From the NCBI GenBank assembly GCA_015680905.1, contig CM027384.1, forward strand, positions 77,409,501 to 77,473,500: a stretch of DNA of 64,000 nucleotides, read 5' to 3'. A program made the position numbers and the translations under genes. Origin of the DNA: Coptis chinensis. Lineage: Eukaryota; Streptophyta; Magnoliopsida; Ranunculales; Ranunculaceae. Positions 12,364-23,519 of the stretch are shown piece by piece (the stretch's first letter is position 1; each line of letters begins with the position of its first letter). A model generated the notes under the pieces. It was not told the DNA's origin, made no database searches, and saw only the letters and a program-made list of their open reading frames with translations.

Positions 12364-13745
12364 CGGCCCCGAATTAAATTGGGGACTTTGATGGGTGTAT
12401 TTGTACCATGCTTGCAAAATATAATGGGAATCATCTATTTTATCCGATTTTCTTGGTAAATACATCTACCCTATGCTATTAATTATTATCCGTATTAGTC
12501 CGTAACGGTAGACTTTGCATGTATAAGTTAGTAGATCAGTTGGTGTGTCCAATTCTATTTTCAGAAATCAAGAAAGAATGTTAAGGGTGTAATATATGGT
12601 CAGTTAGGATTCTGATCATTGTATAGGAACCTTCTTGTGGATATGATACAACTAATCCTATCGAATGATTCACCTGTTTGAAGAGAGATTAGTATGTATC
12701 CTACGAAAGAGACAATGATGGGAAAGGAATTTAACCTTGGATAAGGTATTAAAAATGATTTGAAGAAATAGAACAAAATAGGTGGTATGACATACAATAT
12801 AAAGGGTTGTAAAGTGAGAACTCTTGTGGCTGACGTCATTCACAAGGGATTAAGGCAAGAATGGTTAGGAGAACAAACAACTGAGGTTCTGTCTTAGATA
12901 CGATTTTTTTGCTTTTGTTGTTGTTGTTTTTTCATTTTTTAAACGTACTCTCTAGTAGTGTTAATGGAAAAATACTACCCTCTTCCCTTTTCAGGATAGT
13001 TGGTATGGCTGGCATACTAGACTCGTTATTGTTAGTCTCCTTTTGTGGCTTGTGCACTTTCTTGACTACATTATCGTTAAGTGCTATTGCTACTAATGGT
13101 GCAATGAAGGTATGTGATACACGAATTATGCCTTTTATCATTTTATTGATTATTGCTTGTCCACCTTTTTTTTTTGAATAATTTATTATTGCTCAAGTTC
13201 GTGTTAGTATGAAAAGAGTATTGTAACTAAATTATGTAAAATTCTGTTGTAATGAGGCACAATTAGAAATCACCAAAGTATACATCCGTGTTGTAACTTG
13301 TAACGGATTCAGACTTTCTGTGATTGTGTACAAATTAGACACCTGTAGAAACAATATAAGGAGGTTATCTATGACTTATGTCTGTATGTTGAGGATGAAA
13401 GACTTGGACACACAATAAGAAAAGTTTTGAAGGAGAATGTCTAATTTTTTTTCTTCTCTGATAGAAATTTTTCGTGGATCAAATAGTTGTATGTATATGG
13501 AGTAAAACATTGGAGAGACAGGTGGATGGTGGATGTTATCTTCCTCCTTTTTATGTAATGTATAAGGAATAGAATCTTGGAGAAACAACAATGAATAGAA
13601 TTTCCTCCTTGCACCTCAATCGAAAGTGTAATCGGGTCATTCTTTTAGGTCTTGCAATAGATGTTGATTCCTTTCTTACCAGATTTTTCCTTTTGTATCT
13701 TCTAGGGTGGTGGACCATATTATCTGATTGGTCTAGCTGTTTATG
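12364..13745 (+). pseudogene. Captured fragment of a cation-chloride cotransporter gene (CCC1-like), three exons with introns
   Basis: Three plus-strand segments match consecutive parts of plant CCC1, a membrane cotransporter of K+/Na+/Cl-. The first, about 12364-12455, reads KLGTLMGVFVPCLQNIMG then IIYFIRFSW and ends at a GT donor (12456). The second, 12995-13109, follows an AG and reads IVGMAG then LVSFCGLCTFLTTLSLSAIA, ending TNGAMK at a GT donor (13110). The third starts after TCTAG at 13706 and reads GGGPYYLIG, after which similarity stops. Exon phases fit: TG of exon 1 joins G of exon 2 to give the Trp of SWIVG. These are the first transmembrane helices of the transporter. Introns are present, so capture was at DNA level. 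The rest of the gene is missing. It lies inside the CACTA element, so it is cargo rather than a resident gene. Confidence 0.88.
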
Positions 13746-16700
13746 GTCAGTGGGAAAAGAATCCCAGTTTCCTCATATCCTATAGTTGTTTGGATGGAAG
13801 AGCCATTAGTGGACATATGTACTTGCATTTGAAGGTCCCACTTGTATTCTCATTTTTTTTTTGTATAACATTATTATTATTATAAAATTAAAAAAAGAAA
13901 GAAGTTACATGGAAGGCCGATGGATCTTCTAGTCTTTGGGCAAGTTTCCAAAGTTAAAGTAAAAAAAAAACTGACTAATGAGAGGCCAAAATCTTTAATC
14001 AAAGACAAACCTCGGACCTTAGTTAATTTGAAATGAAAATTCAAGGTTATTTAATAAATGAAGTTGCTAGGAGGATTGCAGAATGCAGACCAAGAATAGG
14101 AAGATAAGTATACAAATGGACACTCTGAGCATTTTCCATTGGTATTTCCAAGTTGTAGTTGTGATTTTGTTATGAAAATACCTCTAACCAATTGAAGATT
14201 ATCTGCATTTTCTTTTCTTTTATAAGTTATCTTTTCTTTTAGTTTATGCACTAAAATTAACTCGATAAATGGTTCCAATCTTTGCACAAATTTGGAATCA
14301 CGGGGGTTGAGCTCAACGACATTTAAAGACAATTTGAGTTCAGAATTTCAACGCACCAACAATGTAGGGGTACCGATCCTGATGGATCAATTGACAGAAT
14401 TTTAAGTAAGCAACACAAAAATGCTTAATGGTTTTCGTGCGGTGTATACCTATTCTCGCTTTTGTTATGGTGAATATGTGACTTATTTGGGATCTTATGG
14501 GCTCCCTTTAATTAGTGTCACTATTGTTGGATAGATTCAGAGCTTCGTTCTTCACACTTTTGGATATGCTTTTTATGTCTACACACATTGCCTTTACCAT
14601 GTAGTATCTAGTATTGAAGTGGGTCTTTAGTGGTGAAGTTGATTTTGTCATGGCTGATTTCACTTGTTTCTTTAGATTCATAAATTCATTATATGTACAA
14701 CCAAGGGAATCAACTCATGGACCTGGGTGTCAAACATTTTTTTTTCTTTCTTCTTTTCATTTTTTTCACTTGTTTATCTTGAAGAGAAATAGATCTTCTA
14801 CCCAAGTTCAATCCAGGGAAAAACTACCTTTCTGTTGCTTTATAATCTTGTTTCAAGTGGCCACTGAGTTTTTATAAATGTTCATTTCATATATGTTTTT
14901 GTGCAATTGGTGAATCTTGTTGGATTCTCTCAGAAGCAAACTAACCTCCTATTCTAGATGACTTCTAAGTTTTCTAATAAAATTGTTCACCATTCCAAAG
15001 TGCATTGGTGGGTCTTTTTTCCGTTGTTCTTTCGAATTATGGCTGGTTCAAATCGTTCGCCCCGCTTGAAAGATACTCAGCGTTAGATGCCGGTTGGAAC
15101 CCCGTCGCTTCCCTTACGACAACCGCTTTATATTTAATCTAAATGGTTGTTATTTGGAGCTCTCGCAACTAGAGAAAAGCTCTTGAAAGACAGTACTCAT
15201 TTTTTTCAAATTTATTATTGACTTTAGATGGATTGTGTCTCTTACATTCGTTTCTTGGGATTCAGGATCCCTTACTTGAATTTCACCTAGTTGCCTCTCA
15301 AGTGTGTGTGTGTTTTCCCCTTTGATTGAAAGTGAGAAATATTAAGAATATGATAGGAAAACAACTTATAAGCATACAATTAGCATTCATCAAAAGAAGA
15401 GAAAGGCTCATCAATTATTAATGTACACAATATAGTTTACTTCTCACATTGACAATCTCTCAATTATGCTCAATCCTCGCATAGCTCCACAATGGCCTAA
15501 ATCTTGTTTGAAATGGATACCGTTCATTTGATCTTCCAAACCACGCTGAAACTGTTTGCAAAGATCTAAGACAGTTAGTTGAAAAAAACATAGTCACAAG
15601 GTCGAAAAAGGTTTTGTTTCTTATAACATATTTTCTACGGTGTATCATGTATGTAATCGAAATCGGTTCCATCACTTGAGGCAAACCGCCCTTTCGGTTC
15701 CATATTTGCAACATTCTTACTGTACCCCTTAGATTCTTTTAACCATGCTCCCTTACTAGAGTATCTTTTTGATGCTCATCGTGTTTTTTGCTCTTGAATT
15801 ATAATTTAGCAAAAAGTTGTATTATTAATATCCTGTCTTAACCTTGGACCATAACAACGGAGTGTCGACATTGTTTGTTTAGGTCTATATTTTCCTCATT
15901 CCATTGGTTAAAACCTTCTTCCAAGTTATAAATTCTTGTCATATACAGGCAGACTATGGATCTGATATTTTTCCTTGTGCTCTCCTCTTTTGCCCAAAAT
16001 ATAGTTTCTGTATTACTACCTTTGACATATAGCCAAGTTGAACGTGCAGGACTGTTCGATGCGACATCACTGGTTCGCCCTCTCTTGCAGCTAGTCATAT
16101 GTTGCATCATATCAGGATGCACTACATCTGTTATTTATAAGATGTTACGGCATCTGTCTTCTGCCGCCTCATTTATAATGTCTTCCTCACTTCATTTAAC
16201 GCATCACATGTTCTAGGTTGAAAATAATAGGAGTACTGAGCCTTACATATTTGACCATGCTAATATCTCCAGACATGCTTTGAAGAATATTTCTCTTAGC
16301 GAGTCTCCAAGGGTTTGTTTGTGTAAGATGGATGTAGGAAAACTTGTTATGCTATGAAGTACATTATTTGACTGCCAGGTTTTGTTCCTTGTATAGCCTA
16401 TCTTGCTTCTCTTGAAGATCCAGACATTGACAAACTATTCTTCCATAAGTACAAGTCTGCATTGATTTTATAGTACAATGTTTCATACTGCAGAAAAAAG
16501 AAAATAGAGTGATTTGTTAGGCTGTGATAGGTTCTTGGATTAAATTGATTGCATCAAGCCAGGCTGTGATAGGTTCTTGGTTGGGTGATTGTGGTTCTCT
16601 TTGGCTCATTTCGGTACTGCAGATTAGATTTTGTTGGTATATGTAGGCTCATTACAATTATTTGTATATAGTGTAATATTTGTAATTGGAGATGATATTT

Positions 16701-16855
16701 GTGTGATGAATGTGATTTTAAGATACGTTTCATCTTTATTTGATGATAAAATATTTATTTGATGATAAATGACCAGGAAAATGGTATTATATTGGGATGA
16801 TATTGGTAATTTTATTTTATTATTATTATTATTATTTTATTTTTTTTTTGATAAA
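13746..16855. other. CACTA interior without recognised genes
   Basis: Mixed AT-rich DNA. Short open frames at 14332-14051, 15714-15460, 16122-15838 (minus) and 15956-16216 (plus) show no family I recognise. A further captured exon is possible around 16380-16480 (plus frame FVPCIAYLASLEDPDIDKLF), but it is unassigned. Confidence 0.4.
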
Positions 16856-17255
16856 TGAGACATCACTTTTAAAGTGATTTATAGAGTTATTTCACATCAC
16901 TTTACAAATAATTTGGAATTTAAATGAAACGTCACTTCTTAAGTGATGTTAATCGACTTTATTGATTTCACTTAAAAAGTGATGTTAAACGTTATAACAT
17001 CATTTGTGGACATCGATTAAAAAGTGATGCAACATTATAACATCACTTGTGGACATCGATTAAAAAGTGATGCAAAGTTATAACATCACTTATAGACATC
17101 AATTAAAAAGTGATGTGAAGTAACATCACTTGTGGACATCGTTTAAAAAGTGATGTGGAAAACCTTGACTTTTCACGTCGCCACCAGTTACATCACTTGC
17201 AAAAGTGACTTCGTATATTTTTGACATCACTTATGGAGTGATTTTAAATGTCTTT
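16856..17255. repeat. Right subterminal repeat array of the CACTA element
   Basis: A dozen or so ACATCACTT/AAGTGATGT motifs, many within a repeating ACATCACTTGTGGACATCG unit of about 35-50 bp, mirror the left subterminal region. Confidence 0.88.
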
Positions 17256-17267
17256 TTTGTTGTAGTG

Positions 17268-18807
17268 AGTCTTTTCATTATGTAGTCCAACTTTATTTTG
17301 AAAGCCCGACATCCAACATCTGGTACGTCCTTTAATTTTAATCCAGGGTCATACTTTAAAGAACTCTTTATTTCTTCCCAATGTGGATTGCAAGTTACAG
17401 TTATGAAAAGATCAAGGGATCCTGCCCATCTACATATGGCAATAGCATCTTGATAAGTCTGCACCATATATCTAGGTCCTCCTATAAATGATGATGGAAG
17501 GATCAAACGCTTTCCAATCAATGATGCCGAGGAATCTCCTGTAAAGGTAAATATTTCTCGAGTTTATCATATTGAAATTTTCTATTATACAGATACAAAA
17601 GATAAATGTTATCTAAAATATGATATTTATAATACCTGCAACAACTGCATCCATTAAATGGTTATACATATCAGATCCAATGGTAGCTTGATTTGAAAGA
17701 TACCATTGTAACCTAGAATGTTGAATACACGTATAACCATCAACAACGTAAGTTAGACAAAGACGACCACCTATCCACAATGTTGGACTTTCTCTAATTC
17801 TTCTTTGCAAACGGAAAGCATAAAATTGTCTCATGGTAACAGTACACCTCTTTTAACTATTTTGCACATTGTTTATAGCAACTCCTCTTAGCAAAATCCC
17901 ATCTCTGTAACCATCTTCTATAACTCGTTTATTCTATGTAGAGCATCTCCTTGAGTCTCAACAATTATGTCCCTGTGATCAATAATTTCTAAATCATCTC
18001 CTACTATCAAAGCTGCAACTTCAGATGAAGTTGGCAAATTGTATAACCTTCCATCAGCGATGCGATTATTAATGAGTCTTAAACGAACAGGAAGGACATC
18101 ATCTTCTTGAAACATGTCTCTTGCTGATCTAAACCACTCAACAATCACATTGTTTTCATCAAACATCTTCATCAATTGGTCAACAATTAATGGATCAGCA
18201 GTTCCTTCTTCTTTAAGAACAGCATTCATTCCATTTTGACGCTCATGTTCAATATCATAGATATACAATTGAGCAAATTGAGGGGGCTGATTTTCCAGAG
18301 GAAGAAGCAAACCAATTTTATGATGATTCTGACCACTAATTATGTATGTGTACGGACCACCCCATTATTTAAATTCTTGTCTATTTTACCGCCTGTAGAA
18401 GTAAACTGAAACATACAATTGTACACTCTCATATTCTCTCTGAAAGCGATAGGTCTAGATCCTCCTTGCAAGTCCATAAGTTTTGTTAACAAAGGAGGTG
18501 CAGACTCTAATAAAGATAGTTGGACTTTTCCATTTTGACAACAAATTGAAAAGGTAGGTACACCTTTATGTCCTTTGTTGTTTCTTTCTTCTTCCCAAAC
18601 TATTGCTCCACAATATGAACATTCTTTATTTGGGGATCCAAAGTAAAATATCATTTACATTTGTAAATTTTATAATTCTAAAAGCAAATATATAAAAACG
18701 TTGTTATAAGTCTAACCTCTATGTTTTTTGTTATATTTCTTGTGGGCCAATATACTATATTTTCTTAATCGTGCCAATTTAGCATCAGATGACTTGTTTG
18801 ACTCCAT
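17268..18807 (-). pseudogene. Helitron RepHel, N-terminal part
   Basis: This is the start of the Helitron transposase. An ATG at 18807 opens a basic exon (MESNKSSDAKLARLRKYSIL...) ending at a GT donor at 18716. The zinc-finger-like helitron helicase-like region follows (18654-18340): CSYCGAIVWEEER and VPTFSICCQNGKVQL. Next come GPYTYIISGQNHHKIGLLLP and FAQLYIYDIEHERQNG, then the Rep approach: EDGYRDG, VTMRQFYAFRLQRR, GGRLCLTYVVDGYTC, an intron, and GKRLILPSSFIGGPRYM plus DLFITVTCNPHWEEI. It ends at the CACTA insertion after DYIMKRL. Breaks: a frameshift near 18360, a stop after RINEL (17918) with loss of the usual following block, and a stop just before the frame at 18654. The gene continues at 9896 on the far side of the CACTA element. 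Confidence 0.9.
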
Positions 18808-18809
18808 TT

Positions 18810-19170
18810 AGATGAAGCAAATGCTTGAATAAAAAGCAAACACATGGTAAAAAGGACTCATCTTAGTTCAAACACATAAGTAAATACTGGATATGTGGTT
18901 TTTCTACAAAAAATATGAACTCCAGATGATTGCTTCTTTTGGAAGAGGCAAAATAGGGGGTTAGGTAACTTATCATCTACTAAGATTATATATTACACTA
19001 TGTCAAATTTATTGATGGTGTTCTTATTTGGTCAAAATTTCATCACCGTCCATTCTTTTGAGTGCACTGCAAACTGGGTGGTAATCTTCTTCATATTTGG
19101 ATACAGGTGTTTGTAATTGATTAACTTCTTAAATGGGATCCATAACACCAAATCGAAGTCTCCGCATTGG
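18810..19170. other. Upstream flank of the Helitron gene
   Basis: No gene is seen. A block near 18905-18965 (ATGAACTCCAGATGATTGCTTC onward) resembles part of the duplicated unit further right (19530-19580 and 20290-20340), so it may be a third, truncated copy. Confidence 0.45.
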
Positions 19171-19172
19171 GT

Positions 19173-20495
19173 ACTCTTTCTCTCCCTTCACCTTGATTAA
19201 TTGAAACTTTGTTAACTTAAAGATGTCTTAGGGAATTAGAAGGAACTGACGTCTCTCTCTAGGCTTTAGTATGAGGGTGGGAATGAAAAGACGAAGAGCT
19301 AATTGACTATAGTTACACAGATGAGAGTGGGAATGAGGAGGTCAAGGACGACTGTATAACTGCTTATCTTGTGAGATCGAAAGGTCTCTGGCTCTCTCCT
19401 TGGGAATAAGGGGCTTTTTGCTTTGGTTGTCTTCTTTTTGTGGGTTGTACTTGGGCATAAGGGGATTTTTTTTTTTTTTTTCCATTTAGTGTCTTACTGA
19501 TAGACCTAGGGTTTAATTTAATGAACCTTAACTGGAGATGATTGCTTCTTTTAGAAGAGGCTAAATAGGGGATTAGGTTGGTTGACTGGGTGGGGCAGGT
19601 TATTCTCTACTAAATTGTACAATCTTAGAAACCTATACAACTATGTAAGAGTGTTTTGTTGTTGTTGATCCTAAGGTCATGTAAATACTGGGATTGCATA
19701 TAATAAAGCTCTTAATTTTGTGATAAAACTCGTTTATGTATAACAAATTAGACTTAAAAAAATGTAATTCCATAAAAAGCTAAGGTGCGAAAAACCTGGA
19801 CAAATAGCAGTTAGGCGGTTGAGTTGATTTAAGGAACCTCTCTGATCAAGCTCTATCACTCTATTAGCAGCAAATTTGAAGCAATCAAGAGAGGGGCACT
19901 TGGCACAGATGATTGAAAATATGAACTGAAGATGATTACTCTTTCTCTCCCTTCACCTTGATTAATTGAAACTTTGTTAACTTAAAGATGTCTTAGGAAA
20001 TTAGAAGGAACTGACATCTCTCTCTAGGCTTTAGTATGAGGGTGGGAATGAAAAGATGAAGAGATAATTGACTATAGTTACACAGATGAGGGTGGGAATG
20101 AGGAGGTCAGGGACGACTATATAACTGCTTATCTTGTGAGACCGAAGGGTCTCTTGCTCTCTCCTTGGGAGTAAGGGGTTTTGCTTTGGTTGTCTTCTTT
20201 TTGTGGGTTGTACTTGGGCATAAGGGGATTTTTTTTTTTTTTTTCCCATTTAGTGTCTTATTGATAGACCTAGGGTTTATTTAATAAACCTTAACCGGAG
20301 ATGATTGCTTCTTTTAGAAGAGGCTAAATAGGGGATTAGGTTGGTTGACTGGGTGGGGTAGGTTATTCTCTACTAAATTGTACAATCTTAGAAACCTATA
20401 CAACTATATAAGAGTGTTCTGTTGTGGTTGATCCTAAGGTCATGTAAATATTGGGATTGCATATAATAAAGCTCTTAATTTTGTGATAAAACTCG
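19173..20495. repeat. Large direct duplication, two copies of about 560 bp, offset about 765 bp
   Basis: Copy 1 runs about 19173-19732 and copy 2 about 19938-20495. Both begin ACTCTTTCTCTCCCTTCACC and end TTAATTTTGTGATAAAACTCG, and they are near-identical through a poly-T tract. The 205-bp spacer (19733-19937) is unrelated except for a short ATGAACTGAAGATGATT piece. No gene was recognised in either copy. The pair could be two copies of an unclassified element or a segmental duplication. Confidence 0.9.
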
Positions 20496-20647
20496 ACTTT
20501 AAAAAATACCCAAATTCAAAGTTAGTTTGGTAAGAAAGCGAGTAATTATTTTTTAAATAAAGACTATTTTAAAAACTTTGGTTACATAGCTCACTACGAA
20601 GAATGGATATTAATTGTCTTTAGGAAAACCCCGCAACACTCGAGTAG

Positions 20648-20838
20648 GCAAATTAAAATCTTTTTTTTTTTTTTTTTTATTTAGTCATTCCTCCTTTATG
20701 AGTTTGAAATTATCAAACAACTTAACAAATATTTACCTAATACTGCAAATTAAAATCTCTTTTTTTTTATTATTTAGCCATTCCTCCTTTATGAGTTTGA
20801 AATTATCAAACAAGTTAACAAATATTTACCTAATACCC
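20648..20838. repeat. Tandem duplication, two units of about 96 bp
   Basis: Each unit begins GCAAATTAAAATCT (20648 and 20744), runs through a poly-T tract, and ends AAATATTTACCTAATAC. They differ mainly in poly-T length. Replication slippage is the likely origin. Confidence 0.9.
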
Positions 20839-21144
20839 CCACACAGTCAATCGAAATTAGATATTACGTTTCTTCAAATTAGAAATTGCAATCGAAATCA
20901 AATTAGAAGTTGACGTTTCTTCAATGTCCAACTTCTATTTCCTCACCAATTTCTCTGTATATATATTCACTTAATTTTTTTTGTCGAAGGGCTTTGTTTT
21001 TGTATTTCTATTGTCATGTTGAACACTTTGGAGAAACCGACGGTTCAATAGAGCACCGTGTGTTATTTCTATTTCAATTTTGCCGTTTGATTTTTTCTCC
21101 CATCTTTCATCCTTTGTTTAAGTTTTTCCTCGTATTACAATAAA

Positions 21145-21536
21145 ATGGCATGTCGAAAAGTTTCTCCCATCCAAATTCGATATATCTGCTGTAACACTTG
21201 TGGACATTATATTGGTGAAGGAACAAAGTTCAATGCACGTAAAGAGGAACTTACCCAGAAATATTTTAAGAGATATTAGAATAACTGGGTTCTATTTTAG
21301 TTTTGAGGGTGAGGAAGAAGAGAGTTAGTAGGAAGAGTTTGAAGGGTTTGGAGAGTCGAACTAGGGATTCTAAAAGAGAGATGGATAGAGTTGAAGTCTT
21401 TCAAGGATAGACGAGCTAATGTGAGTGGGGATGATGATATGTTGGAGGCGTTGAAATGAAAGGGTAAGGAGAATAAGAACTTGGATGATGAGAAGAATGA
21501 GGCTATTGTGAAAGCAGTTTTTAGGCCAAGATAGAC
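21145..21536 (+). pseudogene. YJU2/CCDC94-like (CWC16 family) splicing-factor pseudogene
   Basis: YJU2 proteins are spliceosome factors with an N-terminal zinc-binding region and a coiled-coil middle. The open frame 21145-21279 reads CCNTCGHYIGEGTKFNARKE, the conserved Cys-containing motif. After a gap, 21340-21400 reads SLKGLESRTRDSKREMDRVE, matching the coiled-coil segment. In another frame, about 21400-21536 reads a continuation (VSGDDDMLEALK, stop, then NLDDEKNEAIVKAVF), matching the later helical part. Between the blocks the protein is deleted, and at least two frameshifts and a stop are present. No introns are visible between blocks that are normally well separated, so a processed or deleted copy is likely. 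Confidence 0.75.
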
Positions 21537-22835
21537 GTTAGTATGTCATGAGTAAACTGTCTAGTTTCTGAACTATATATAGTCCACATAATTCCTTGTT
21601 CTTTGCTAATAGCGTTCTCCACAATTCTACCCAATTTTATGCCCCATAGTCTCCGGTTAAGTTTCTATCTTTGCCTTCGGAGGAGTTTGAGATTTAATTA
21701 GAATAAATTCTTCCAATGAAAAGTCCATTTATTTTCATCTAACTTGAATGTAGGAAACTTGAATTGATATGGCTTGTCTTTGGCAGAGGTTATCTAGAAT
21801 CAGATTAAGGTGCATTCTTCTCTTAGTACTGTCAGAAACTGATACGTTGCTATCCATCTTTATTTAGAATCAGATTAAGGTGCATTCTTCTCTTAATACT
21901 GTTTTCTTAATCGGTAACCTACAGAGTTGCACTCTGTTTTGGTTGCCACAGTTAAATGGTCTTCTACCATTATACGCGGGGACAACATTGTTTGGCAAAC
22001 AATTCAGATCAGAGCAATGAAATTTTTTAACTAGTTAAGCCGTATGATTTTGATGCTTGCTCAATGACTTTGAAAAAAAGTTGGAACCTTCTAGATCTGA
22101 ATGAAGGGACTTGAAGATTTTTGTACTATCTCTACTTCATGGTCCTTCAAAATACTTGCAAGTCTGAATTACAATCACAAAATGACATTGCCAGAATGTC
22201 TCTGTGTATACCTTCCCAATGTACTTATGAAATGATTAGTGCATTGTGTCTCTGTTGTTGATGCCTTCCCACTAAATGTTTCTTCATGCTAGCATTGCTC
22301 TCTTCTTATTTCAATTGTGAGCATATAACAGTTTTGTCCAAAGTTATTGTTATGTTGTCGCAGTGTTAATATTCTGAAAATCAATGGAGTGGCAGTTTGA
22401 TTACAATTGCGAGCATATAACAGTTTTGTCCACTGTACGATATCAACAAAAGATATTTTCATTTTCGTATTTTTGAAATGGATAGGTATTATGAAATTTT
22501 GTGATTCTTAAGCAGATTTTGAAATCTCATGTTCATTTACATTTTTTTTATCAGTTTGATTCCCAGTCGTTTTGATTCATGGAACTAACATATCAGGAAT
22601 TCCCAAGGATCATGATATCTGCCTATGTCGAAATTTTGTGTCAAAAATCAAAATGGCTGGATAACTCTGCAGCCCTTTGAAAGACACAAAATTGCTTATT
22701 GCTTGGTAGGAGCACCTGCTGAAGGCTGGAGAAAGAAAACTTTTCGCATATCCTCAATTAAGGGTTTTAGGGCATTAGCACACAAGTAAGCTCAGTGAGG
22801 TATCTTATCAAACACAATTTCTTTAGTTTGAATCC
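21537..22835. other. Non-coding stretch with short direct repeats
   Basis: No gene was recognised. Two short duplications are visible: AGAATCAGATTAAGGTGCAT at 21796 and 21866, and GAGCATATAACAGTTTTGTC at about 22319 and 22411. The right end is the 5' flank of the first mTERF-like pseudogene. Confidence 0.5.
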
Positions 22836-22984
22836 ATGTTTAGTTATCTTTGTAAACGTGTAGACGGTGTAGTTGTTCATAGAAGAGAACTGTTGAATAT
22901 AATTTTCACAAATCACAACCACATTGTGTTTTCTAATTTTCTTAAACCCCCATTTGCCTTTAAATTTATTTTTAGTAACCCCAC
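22836..22984 (+). pseudogene. mTERF-like gene copy 1, first 49 codons, 5' of the Tat insertion
   Basis: An ATG at 22836 opens a frame (MFSYLCKRVDGVVVHRRELL...) that is open for 49 codons plus 2 bases, up to the retrotransposon. The frame continues in phase at 34883 on the other side of the element (...TVQNSFTVLLTYSCGISQ). The N-terminus resembles that of copy 2 (MFNFLNKNLIHRRDCVLF at 37884). mTERF proteins are organelle-targeted helical-repeat proteins that bind nucleic acid and act in organelle gene expression. This is the organelle-targeting end. Confidence 0.8.
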
Positions 22985-23498
22985 TGTAAAGGTGTGATTT
23001 GGTTTTCCCTTACAAACAGTCTTTAGAGGATTGGAATGGGTTATTGGATGAGACCGAGTTCGACTTGAGAGCGAACTGCCTACGTATCTTACTCTGGGTT
23101 TTATGGGGGAGAGTAGAATCAGGTCTGGCGTAGTTCATAGGAGAGGTATTTATAGAGATTGAGCGTGTATCCTTGCTCTCCACGTGTAAAGGGTGTCCTA
23201 AACGTGGGGTGGAGATTAGGATGGCACGTGAGAACTGTTCTCATAGGTCTGCTGTAATGATGTGGAGTGGCAATCTGTACAAGTAGCTTGCGGCCGTGAT
23301 CAGTGGCTGACGGTCAAGATATGTACAAGTACTCTTTAGTCATGATTGTTTCTGTGTCACTTCCTAACGTAGTTCGCACGATATTGCGATCTGTATGTAG
23401 CGTTCTACTGGCTCATGGATGCGACCTGTATCCATAGGTCGATGTGTTATTTCCACCATGTTAGGCGCGTGCTGGATAGAGAATATCACTCCCCTACA
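22985..23498 (-). repeat. 3' LTR of the Tat element
   Basis: 514 bp bounded by TG and CA (plus orientation), pairing with the LTR at 34350-34877. The right-hand 300 bp of the two LTRs are almost identical, apart from a 13-base insertion in the other copy. The left-hand 200 bp differ by many small indels. A TATAAATA is present on the minus strand at 23154-23147. Confidence 0.95.
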
Positions 23499-23500
23499 CA

Positions 23501-23512
23501 GCCCCCTCTCAG
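23501..23512 (-). other. Polypurine tract next to the 3' LTR
   Basis: On the minus strand the sequence just before the 3' LTR is CTGAGAGGGGGCTG. Its AGAGGGGG purine run is the expected plus-strand DNA primer of an LTR element transcribed on the minus strand. Confidence 0.65.
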
Positions 23513-23519
23513 TAGGTTG

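Larger units (their letters stand above)
9897..17267. mobile_element. CACTA (En/Spm-type) transposon with captured gene fragment
   Basis: The left end is CACTACAACAAATATGACA and the right end TGTCTTTTTTGTTGTAGTG. The outer 12 bp (CACTACAACAAA) are a perfect inverted repeat. The flanking 3-bp duplication is AGT (9894-9896 and 17268-17270). CACTA/TAGTG ends plus a 3-bp duplication define this superfamily. Both subterminal regions hold many copies of an ACATCACTT/AAGTGATGT motif in both orientations, as expected for transposase-binding sites. No TNP2-type transposase frame was found in the 7371 bp, so the copy appears non-autonomous. It lies within the Rep domain of the Helitron and carries pieces of a CCC1 transporter gene. 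Confidence 0.95.
980..18807 (-). mobile_element. Degenerate autonomous-type Helitron (RepHel + RPA), interrupted by nested elements
   Basis: A rolling-circle transposon of the plant Helitron type is read on the minus strand. It has an N-terminal Helitron-like region, a Rep/HUH nuclease domain and a PIF1-like SF1 helicase, followed downstream by an RPA1-like single-strand-binding protein gene in the same orientation. That gene set is characteristic of plant Helitrons. The coding part spans 18807 to 980; true element ends (5' TC, 3' hairpin-CTRR) were not found, so the limits given are those of the genes. The reading frame is broken by several stops and frameshifts and by a 7.4-kb CACTA insertion (9897-17267), and the RPA gene carries a hAT insertion (2296-3570). 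It is therefore an inactive copy. What is seen: the motifs. What is known: the gene set. What is inferred: that the two genes belong to one element. Confidence 0.8.
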
